Shown here one piece after another: positions 7,646 to 13,193 of a stretch of DNA of 13,193 bases (within the stretch, counting starts at the first letter, position 1; each line of letters begins with the position of its first letter). The stretch is from NCBI GenBank assembly GCA_964610775.1, contig CAZSZC010000019.1:1-13193 (forward strand), given 5' to 3'. The notes under the pieces are model-generated. The model was not told the DNA's origin. It worked only from the letters and a program-made list of their open reading frames with translations, and ran no database searches. This stretch comes from CAZPWF01 sp964610775. Its GTDB lineage: Bacteria; Patescibacteriota; Saccharimonadia; Saccharimonadales; JACQNP01. A program made the position numbers and the translations under genes.

Positions 7646-8440
7646 GTGACGATAATTCAAGCATTAATTCTGGGCGTTATCCAGGGTATTACAGAGTTTG
7701 TTCCTGTTTCTAGTTCGGGTCATTTATTACTAGGGCATCACTTTTTGGGTGTCAATGAAACCGGCTTGGCATTCGATGTTGCTCTGCATATTGGAACTTT
7801 TGCAGCACTAATAATCTTCTTCTACAAAGACATTATTCAGCTTTTCCTTGGTCTATTGGGTAAGAATGACATGAAGCGAATCGCCTGGTTATTGATATTT
7901 GCCACAATCCCAGCTGTTATTGGTGGTTTTTTACTACAAGACCTTGCTGAGTCGTCATTCCGCTCACCCGCTTTGGTAGCAATAAACTTTATATGGGTAG
8001 CGGCACTGATGTTGGTAGCCGAGCGCTATGCAAAGTCCAAAAAGCACAAAACAGAATTTAATGACGTTACCAACAAACAAGGCATGGCCATAGGCTTTGC
8101 TCAGGTGCTCGCGCTTATCCCTGGTGTTTCACGGTCGGGGAGTACCATAACAACTGGTATATTCGTGGGGCTCGACAGGGTGAGTGCCACGAGATTTTCA
8201 TTTTTGTTATCAATTCCTATTACGTTTGGTGCGATCATTAAAGTCCTGGCAAGTCATGAAGCGATTTCACAGATAGGTAGTGAAAAGATGATCTTTCTCG
8301 TTGGCATAATATCGGCATTTATTAGTGGCTTGCTTGCAATCAAGTACTTACTTAAATATCTCAGCAAACACAGCCTCGCGGTTTTTGCTTATTATAGAAT
8401 CATCGTTGGACTCATAGTGTTACTACTGTTAGCACGTTGA
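7646..8440 (+). CDS. uppP: Undecaprenyl-diphosphatase
   Basis: Integral membrane enzyme (BacA/UppP) that removes a phosphate from undecaprenyl diphosphate to recycle the carrier for peptidoglycan and other glycans; also linked to bacitracin resistance. The 264 residues are typical. Seen: the QGITEFVPVSSSGH motif (13-26), where Gln13 takes the first place of the (E/Q)-x3-E pair and Glu17 the second, His26, and PGVSRSGST (159-167) with Arg163. Hydrophobic segments fill most of the chain. A GTG start is chosen because the family N terminus, TIIQALILGVIQG, begins directly after it and no ATG lies further upstream in a suitable place. No Shine-Dalgarno; see the -10-like box 7 nt upstream. It lies 24 bp after the phosphoesterase. 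In this window it supplies the carrier used by the sugar phosphotransferase at 4255-5676. Confidence 0.96.
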   Translation: MTIIQALILGVIQGITEFVPVSSSGHLLLGHHFLGVNETGLAFDVALHIGTFAALIIFFYKDIIQLFLGLLGKNDMKRIAWLLIFATIPAVIGGFLLQDLAESSFRSPALVAINFIWVAALMLVAERYAKSKKHKTEFNDVTNKQGMAIGFAQVLALIPGVSRSGSTITTGIFVGLDRVSATRFSFLLSIPITFGAIIKVLASHEAISQIGSEKMIFLVGIISAFISGLLAIKYLLKYLSKHSLAVFAYYRIIVGLIVLLLLAR

Positions 8441-8465
8441 CGATCAGGCTATAAAAAAGTATTAT
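8437..8465 (+). promoter_or_regulatory. Near-consensus sigma70-type promoter
   Basis: TTGACG (8437-8442), a 17 nt spacer, and TATTAT (8460-8465): five of six bases match consensus in each box, with the optimal spacing. The -35 box overlaps the uppP stop codon. The -10 box ends 7 nt before the ATG at 8473, so the transcript should be leaderless or nearly so. Confidence 0.65.
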
Positions 8466-8472
8466 ATCGGTT

Positions 8473-9198
8473 ATGGCAACAGAAACAGAAGAGACAAATA
8501 AACCAACCAACAAAAAAACGAAACCACGTAAGGGCTGGAAAATAGTTACTCGCGTTTCAGTCATTCTAATAATTGCAGGTCTGGCAGTTTTTGGTGGATA
8601 TTACTACAAACAATACAAAGATGTTAAGAATAATCCTGTATCCGCAGAAGAAGCGAAAAATAAAGAAAATGAGCGTATCATAGCGTCAGTTGGAAAACTC
8701 TATAATCTACCGAAGGATGAGCAGCCAACAATCTTTTTTGTTAGCGATAAGGATAAACTTAGTGAAGACTATAAGAAGCAAGAATTTTTCCAAAAAGCCG
8801 AGAACGGAGACTATGTGCTTATATATGAAAAGGGAAAGATCGCTATTCTTTATAGGCCATCTACAAATCAACTAGTTGATGTTCGCCCTTATACGGTTCA
8901 GAACAGTCTATCAGTTGCCCTGATTGGGCCACAGACCAACAGGGATGCTACAGAAAAGAGCTTGAAGGATAAATTCAAGAGCGAAGTGTCTATTGCAAGC
9001 AAGACTGATGCCAAGAATGCTTATAGCGGCATAACGGTTATTGATCTATCGGGTAAGTACTCAGATCAGACAAAGAAAATTGCTGATAGCTTGGGTGGAC
9101 AGGTGGGTACCCTGCCTGCTGGAGAGTCCAAACCTGCTAATGCAGATATTTTGGTAATTACGGGTACCCCAGCCAGCGCGCCAGTACCAACACAATAA
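8473..9198 (+). CDS. Single-pass membrane protein with LytR_C-like C terminus
   Basis: A 241-residue protein. It has a Lys/Thr-rich N-terminal tail (1-23), one hydrophobic segment (24-43) and an extracytoplasmic part that begins with a charged, helical stretch. The middle contains FFQKAENGDYVLIYEKGKIA (105-124) and ILYRPSTNQLVDV (125-137), a pattern I recall from conserved uncharacterised membrane proteins of CPR bacteria; that is memory, not a search. The C-terminal region 172-231 (GITVIDLSGKYSDQTKKIAD at 186-205, then ILVITG) resembles the LytR_C domain found after or apart from LytR-CpsA-Psr ligases; this is a moderate call. It has its own strong promoter and no Shine-Dalgarno. It follows uppP by 32 bp, so a wall-related role is plausible. 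The exact function is unknown. Confidence 0.8.
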   Translation: MATETEETNKPTNKKTKPRKGWKIVTRVSVILIIAGLAVFGGYYYKQYKDVKNNPVSAEEAKNKENERIIASVGKLYNLPKDEQPTIFFVSDKDKLSEDYKKQEFFQKAENGDYVLIYEKGKIAILYRPSTNQLVDVRPYTVQNSLSVALIGPQTNRDATEKSLKDKFKSEVSIASKTDAKNAYSGITVIDLSGKYSDQTKKIADSLGGQVGTLPAGESKPANADILVITGTPASAPVPTQ

Positions 9199-9260
9199 AG
9201 TACAAAATACTACATATAGCGTAGCCTTGTCGTGGTAACATACTATTATTAACAATTATA

Positions 9261-9342
9261 GATGCTGGAAACAGGTGTAATTCCTGTACTGTGCCGCAAC
9301 GGTTAAAGTCCGATACAGCTAGTTAAGTCTCCCGAGCAGGAG
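9261..9342 (+). ncRNA. Cobalamin riboswitch aptamer, compact type
   Basis: The conserved core of the cobalamin riboswitch is readable. GCTGGAA (9264-9270) is followed by a perfect P4 hairpin, ACAGG (9271-9275) with CCTGT (9283-9287), whose loop gives the family pattern AGGTG-n3-TTCC. Next come CTGTGCCGCAACGGT (9289-9303, P5/L5) and AAAGTCCGA (9305-9313, the J6/3 signature). GCTG (9264-9267) can pair with CAGC (9316-9319) as P3, and CTGT (9289-9292) with ACAG (9315-9318). CGAGCAGGAG (9333-9342) resembles the L13 element. Only about 13 nt separate the core from L13, so the large P8-P12 arm and the GCCACTG box of classic adenosylcobalamin riboswitches are absent. That fits the compact class II type, of which the env8 element is the model. 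The ligand (hydroxo-, methyl- or adenosylcobalamin) is not decided by sequence. Confidence 0.85.
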
Positions 9343-9368
9343 CGAAGAATAAAAGTTTCGAGGCCTGC
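9336..9368 (+). promoter_or_regulatory. Antiterminator hairpin of the riboswitch
   Basis: GCAGG (9336-9340) pairs with CCTGC (9364-9368), and inside it CGAA (9343-9346) pairs with TTCG (9357-9360). The 5' arm lies in the L13 element of the aptamer, and the 3' arm is the 5' arm of the terminator. Ligand binding that engages L13 should free CCTGC and allow termination, so an OFF switch is inferred. Confidence 0.6.
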
Positions 9369-9392
9369 TTATATAGACGAAGCAGGTTTTTT
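9364..9392 (+). terminator. Intrinsic terminator of the cobalamin riboswitch
   Basis: A perfect 7 bp stem, CCTGCTT (9364-9370) with AAGCAGG (9380-9386), has a 9 nt loop and is followed by six T (9387-9392). The run of T ends 4 nt before the ATG at 9397. The 3' arm AGCAGG is also the only Shine-Dalgarno-like sequence for that gene (10 nt spacing), so the same hairpin might also mask ribosome binding. Confidence 0.85.
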
Positions 9393-9396
9393 ATAT

Positions 9397-10968
9397 ATGG
9401 GTAATATAATCGCTTTCCCCGCGTTACAGCAAGGTTTTGAGTCCGAGCTCCAAATGGTAGTTGGTGCAGAATATATACAATCACCTACTATTGGCAACGA
9501 ATCGCTAGCCGAGGTAGTTACTTTACGCAGGATTAATTTTGAAGGTGAATGTTTATGCGTGAACTCCGATATTGTCCCTGGTTTATTGTCTGTGCGGCAG
9601 CAGGCTAGAGCTGAGGCTGAACGTATCTTGGAGCAGAATCGACAATTATTACGTAGTGGAGAATTTGATTCCGTACCTCTAGATGTTGATGCACTTGGTA
9701 CGGTAGTAAAGGTTGCCAAGATCAAAGAATCATACGGCGAAGACAGTGAGGAATATGCAGAAGCCAGGGAGGGATTGAGGTTAGATTGTAGTCGTAAATG
9801 GGCTGAGGCATTTCGAAAAAATAGCTGGGAATATTTCGGTGAAACAGTCCAGCATCTCGATCCAGAAAGCGGAGAACTTATTGCACATAATCTCTCGGTT
9901 GATGAGATGTTATCGAACGGCCTTAGCCCTGTTTCGGAACAGGAAGAGCTTCAATTGAGAGTAAATGACTTCATTGGTCTACACATCAATAAAGAACTCG
10001 TTACCCGTGCAGATGCAGATCATCTGGCGTCCGTGAGGATATTGCCGTGCCCAGATTGGGCCATTAAATCTTATCAGCGAGACTCCAAAGGCGCACATGG
10101 TGGCTATGCTCCTGAGATTGAGAAATTAATGATTAGCTATGATTGGTTTGATAGTTCGGACCAGACTATTCACCACGAGCAAATTGGTGTGGCGGGAACG
10201 TTTATAACTACAGAAGTAATCAGTAAAACATTAAAAATGATTGGTGCGATTGATTCTGATACCGAACTTGGAAAAACCGATATTCACGGAACCGTTGGTA
10301 TTGTTTCAAGTGAAACCATAACTAGTGCTGCGGATGTTCTTAAGATTTTGGACGAAGTTGCAAGCGATATGTCTGGCATTGATGTATTCATGGGTGAACA
10401 AGTTAAAGCTGGATACGACAAGGACTATGGTCGTATATATAGTGAAGCTGCAAAACGCAAAGAAAAACAAGCTAACCTTAGTGAAGATCTAACAAAGTAT
10501 GTCGAGGATTTATACAATCAATCGATTGAACCGGCTTTAGCTACGGTTTTGGTTGAAAATTATATACAAAAAACCTTGCTTAAAATTGCGTCCGAAGATC
10601 CAGCGCAAGCAGAAATTATATTTAACAAAGAAACCGCAGAAGGTTTTTACGAGGTAAAAAGCTTACAGGATCAAGGACGATTTCAAGAAGCAAAGTTATT
10701 ACTGGAAAGCGTAGAGATGGATGCGCCACGAGCTAGTTCGTGTGGGGCGGGTAGCTGTGGTCTAGAGGCTATTAATGCAAAATCAACCGAAGGTAAAGAA
10801 CTTCTCAAGAAACTAGACGCCGAGGCTGGTGACGAAATCTTAAGAGATAAAGAGCGTTCCTGTAGGGGGTGTGGTGCTAAGAAGTTGGTTTATGCATTCA
10901 ATAAAAATAAAGTTAATACCTTGTGCGAGGGCTGCGGAGCCTTAGTCAAGAAGAAGCAGGCTAAGTAA
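9397..10968 (+). CDS. Unrecognised 523-residue protein with C-terminal zinc-ribbon-like knuckle
   Basis: I do not recognise this family. It is soluble, with no signal peptide or hydrophobic segment, and mostly acidic. A helical charged stretch lies at about 65-150, and a more conserved-looking core at 215-340 has PCPDWAIKSYQ (217-227), the His/Glu cluster IHHEQ (258-262), TDIHGTVG (294-301) and FMGEQVKAGY (331-340). A helical part follows at 355-440. Near the end SSCGAGSCG (447-455) resembles part of a plant-type [2Fe-2S] ferredoxin loop but lacks the third Cys. The last 35 residues carry two pairs, Cys489/492 and Cys510/513, spaced like a zinc ribbon. Expression is probably repressed by cobalamin through the riboswitch that ends 4 nt upstream. 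The next gene starts one base after the stop. A role in cobalamin uptake, salvage, or a B12-independent bypass is a guess from regulation only. Confidence 0.85.
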   Translation: MGNIIAFPALQQGFESELQMVVGAEYIQSPTIGNESLAEVVTLRRINFEGECLCVNSDIVPGLLSVRQQARAEAERILEQNRQLLRSGEFDSVPLDVDALGTVVKVAKIKESYGEDSEEYAEAREGLRLDCSRKWAEAFRKNSWEYFGETVQHLDPESGELIAHNLSVDEMLSNGLSPVSEQEELQLRVNDFIGLHINKELVTRADADHLASVRILPCPDWAIKSYQRDSKGAHGGYAPEIEKLMISYDWFDSSDQTIHHEQIGVAGTFITTEVISKTLKMIGAIDSDTELGKTDIHGTVGIVSSETITSAADVLKILDEVASDMSGIDVFMGEQVKAGYDKDYGRIYSEAAKRKEKQANLSEDLTKYVEDLYNQSIEPALATVLVENYIQKTLLKIASEDPAQAEIIFNKETAEGFYEVKSLQDQGRFQEAKLLLESVEMDAPRASSCGAGSCGLEAINAKSTEGKELLKKLDAEAGDEILRDKERSCRGCGAKKLVYAFNKNKVNTLCEGCGALVKKKQAK

Positions 10969-10969
10969 T

Positions 10970-11572
10970 ATGAAGAAAATCGGTATTTACTCTGGTACTT
11001 TTGACCCTGTTCATAATGGTCATATTGCATTTGTGCTTGAAGCTATCGAACAAAACAGACTGGATAAAGTGTATTTTTTACCAGAGCCGCGGCCTCGTCG
11101 CAAACAGGGCGTGAAGGCCTTTGAGCATCGTACGGCTATGGTCTCGATTGCAATTGAGCCTTATGACAAACTAGGAATGATAATACTCGAACAGGCTCGA
11201 TTTACTCCGGAACGTACATTACCGGTTTTATTGGAACGCTTCAGGGGTGCAAAATTATGCATGCTAATGGGCGATGATATGCTAGATCACTTTGTTACTT
11301 GGCGCGGAGTGGAAAACCTAATGTCATCGCTAAGCTTTGTGATTGGCTTACGAAAATACGATGCAAAACATGTTGAAGAGATTGCCAATACTCTAAAATC
11401 TGCAAGTGGTCATCGTCTGAAGTATGAAACTTTCGCACCAACACAGTACAAGATAAGTTCTAGCAATATAAAAAAGACCATAAAAAGCAAACACGAATTC
11501 AACGATATTGACCCAAACGTAGCCGAGTACATTATTGAAAATAAACTCTACATATCTGACGGAGCGAAGTGA
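10970..11572 (+). CDS. NadD-like nucleotidyltransferase
   Basis: A 200-residue adenylyltransferase-superfamily protein, near the usual length of NadD, which makes NaAD from nicotinate mononucleotide and ATP. Seen: GIYSGTFDPVHNGH (5-18) with the HxGH nucleotide-binding motif at 15-18, MGDDMLDHFVTWRG (104-117) matching the NadD MGxD...W region, and ISSSNIKKTI (162-171) in the place of the ISSTxIR motif, with Lys where Arg is usual. The C-terminal AEYIIENKLY (185-194) is NadD-like. It starts one base after the preceding stop, so it should be co-transcribed from the cobalamin riboswitch, which is unusual for NAD synthesis. It overlaps the convergent antiporter gene by 25 bp. It could be true NadD or a paralogue acting on another mononucleotide. 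Confidence 0.82.
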   Translation: MKKIGIYSGTFDPVHNGHIAFVLEAIEQNRLDKVYFLPEPRPRRKQGVKAFEHRTAMVSIAIEPYDKLGMIILEQARFTPERTLPVLLERFRGAKLCMLMGDDMLDHFVTWRGVENLMSSLSFVIGLRKYDAKHVEEIANTLKSASGHRLKYETFAPTQYKISSSNIKKTIKSKHEFNDIDPNVAEYIIENKLYISDGAK

Positions 11573-13193
11573 GATTCTAGATAAGCCAAATGCTTTTCTC
11601 TGTACTTCTTAAACTCACTCTTCTTTAAGCCGCTTTTCTTGATGAATGAACCAATTTTTTCACTTCCGATGTAATGAGGGATGATTACATAACTAGCACC
11701 TTCTTCATACAACTCCGCAGCTTCTCTAACTGTTTCGCCATGAAGTATTACTACGGCATGAGGATTTATTTTTTCGAGTAGATGCATGAGGAATTTGTTG
11801 GTCTCGTGATCGCTTATGGTTGAAACGATTAGTTTGGCCTTATCTAGCCCGGCTTCTTCTAGTAATTCTATATCCATAGCATCACCATATAGATATTCAA
11901 TTTTCCGATGCTCTAAGACATCTATAACATCAGGATCGTAATCGATAACTATATATTTTTTCTTCAAAGCTTTGAATACGCTAACAAATTCATGACCCCC
12001 TTTTTGGTAGCCAAATAAAACCAAGTCATAGTGATGACGAGACTCTTGTTCAAAATGTGTTTTGCGGCTTTCGAACATCGACAAGGCACGCTCGAAAAAT
12101 TTATAGAGTCCATCAGAGTAGATAATGAAATAAGTTGATGCTGCGATAGAAATTAGTGCGACCATAGTGATAACCCCAACGAGATTATCCGAAACCAGAC
12201 CTTGCCTGTTACCCAGAATTACAAAAACTAATGAAAATTCACTCACTTGAGCCATAGCTACTGATGTTTTGAAGCTCGTACGCTTCGTATAACCCATAAG
12301 CCCCATGATGGTTAGGATAATTAGGGGCTTAAATACGATCACTATTAAACTAGCCATAATTATTGCCGGAAGAAGACCATGCAGATCTGCAAACGCGATC
12401 CTTGTTCCAAGCGAAATAAAGAATACCACAATAAAGAAATCTCTAAGTGGTCGCAACCGCGCACTAATTTCTTGTGTGTAAGGCAGACCAGCCAGGGCGA
12501 TACCGGCAATTAAGGCACCAATTTCTAGACTGAATCCAGATAATTCAAACAGTGCCGCACTTCCAAATCCCCAACCTATAGCAAACAGGAACAAAAACTC
12601 CTGGCTACCTGCAATCAGCCTATGGAAGCGTGGCAATACAACATTGCCGATAATTAGCAGAGGTGCTGATATGAGAATGCCTTTTACTGCTAGTGTAAGT
12701 AGTTGAGTTAACGAAAAGCCAGCTTCACTCCTGGAAGTTACAAAGAGTAGGGCCATTGTTGCCAATACGTCCTGAATTAACAGAACACCGATAGCTATTT
12801 TGCCGTACAGACGGTTCTGCTCTTTTTTATCACTGAGAAGCTTGAGAATTATAATAGTACTACTAAAGGCTAGTGCTACGGCAAAGAAGGCAGATTCGGT
12901 TCGACTGAAGCCAAGAATAATACCACCACCAAAAGCGAAAGCTGCGGTTGCTGCTACCTGTAAAAGGCCGACTAAGCCGGCAACCTTTCCAACTTCTTTA
13001 ATGACCCTAGGATTCAGGCCTAGTCCTATAATGAACAGTAGCAGGGCAATACCGATACTGGAGAATATCTCTATAGTCTCAGGTGATTTGATGAGGTGTA
13101 GAACTGACGGACCAACAATTATACCTGTAATGATGTGACCAATGATTAAAGGCTGCTTTATCATCCGCATGAAAAGAGAAACGCCGGTTGCGA
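11548..13193 (-). CDS. Kef-type cation:proton antiporter with RCK domain (N terminus outside window)
   Basis: CPA2-family monovalent cation:H+ antiporter in the cytoplasmic membrane, joined to a cytosolic TrkA-N/RCK domain that usually senses nucleotides. Residues are numbered from the Met at 13170. KQPLIIGHIITGIIVGP (5-21) is the typical first conserved block, multiple transmembrane segments run to about 350, and VLLIQDVLA (129-137) holds the Kef-like Gln-Asp pair. The Rossmann part begins LVLFGYQKGG (383-392) and has the acidic end VIDYDPD (408-414) and YGDAMD (428-433). The frame stays open from 13170 to the window end (reading ATGVSLF before that Met), so the true start probably lies outside and Met 13170 is internal. 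The last 25 bp overlap the convergent NadD-like gene. The ion (K+ or Na+) cannot be decided. Confidence 0.92.
   Translation of the reverse strand, partial: ATGVSLFMRMIKQPLIIGHIITGIIVGPSVLHLIKSPETIEIFSSIGIALLLFIIGLGLNPRVIKEVGKVAGLVGLLQVAATAAFAFGGGIILGFSRTESAFFAVALAFSSTIIILKLLSDKKEQNRLYGKIAIGVLLIQDVLATMALLFVTSRSEAGFSLTQLLTLAVKGILISAPLLIIGNVVLPRFHRLIAGSQEFLFLFAIGWGFGSAALFELSGFSLEIGALIAGIALAGLPYTQEISARLRPLRDFFIVVFFISLGTRIAFADLHGLLPAIIMASLIVIVFKPLIILTIMGLMGYTKRTSFKTSVAMAQVSEFSLVFVILGNRQGLVSDNLVGVITMVALISIAASTYFIIYSDGLYKFFERALSMFESRKTHFEQESRHHYDLVLFGYQKGGHEFVSVFKALKKKYIVIDYDPDVIDVLEHRKIEYLYGDAMDIELLEEAGLDKAKLIVSTISDHETNKFLMHLLEKINPHAVVILHGETVREAAELYEEGASYVIIPHYIGSEKIGSFIKKSGLKKSEFKKYREKHLAYLESHFAPSDM

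Noticed and set aside
9233..9249. TGGTAACAT and TATTAT as promoter of the riboswitch RNA.
   Set aside because: The position is reasonable, but no -35 box is at proper spacing and the region is simply AT-rich, so no promoter was called.
10279..10299. DIHGTVG in the 523-residue protein resembles the DxHxxG cobalamin-binding motif.
   Set aside because: The Gly is one position off, and the later SxL and GG elements of the B12-binding fold are not found at the expected distance.
12800..13138. Plus-strand open frame of 112 codons inside the antiporter gene.
   Set aside because: Antisense shadow of a clear membrane-protein gene; low-complexity basic translation, no start signal.

Overview
The window looks like a stretch of a small, compact bacterial chromosome, most likely Candidatus Patescibacteria (CPR) and possibly Saccharibacteria-like. 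This placement is an inference from gene content and style, because no rRNA or marker gene is present. Supporting signs are very tight packing, stop/start overlaps, several start codons only 6-7 nt from a promoter -10 box with no Shine-Dalgarno, a LexA-type DNA-binding domain without its protease half, and a membrane protein (8473-9198) of a kind I associate with CPR genomes. The standard bacterial code fits, since TGA is used as a stop.

Left part (1-5676) is an exopolysaccharide/cell-envelope sugar locus. It starts with the N-terminal part of a dTDP-glucose 4,6-dehydratase (minus strand, cut by the window edge). Diverging from it is a HAD-IIB phosphatase that resembles eukaryotic-type phosphomannomutase. 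A minus-strand run 5676->1271 then encodes a polyprenyl-phosphate sugar phosphotransferase, a GT4 glycosyltransferase and GlmS. Together these could supply activated sugars (GlcN-6-P, dTDP-sugar, possibly Man-1-P), load the first sugar on undecaprenyl phosphate and extend the chain.

Middle part (5751-9198) is a plus-strand run: GtrA-like membrane protein, LexA-type winged-helix protein without peptidase, membrane-anchored calcineurin-like phosphoesterase, undecaprenyl-diphosphatase (UppP), and a single-pass membrane protein with a LytR_C-like end. The theme is again lipid-carrier and envelope biology. Extended -10 boxes or a near-consensus sigma70 promoter lie before the first, fourth and fifth genes.

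Right part (9199-11572) is the most interesting. A compact cobalamin riboswitch (about 9261-9342) is followed by a mutually exclusive antiterminator and an intrinsic terminator whose U-tract ends 4 nt before a start codon. It controls an unrecognised 523-residue protein with a C-terminal four-cysteine zinc-ribbon-like knuckle, and, one base later, a NadD-like nucleotidyltransferase. The end of this operon overlaps by 25 bp the convergent gene for a Kef-type cation:proton antiporter with an RCK/TrkA-N domain, which is cut at its N terminus by the window end. No rRNA, tRNA, insertion sequence, CRISPR array or gene-free stretch longer than 300 bases was seen.
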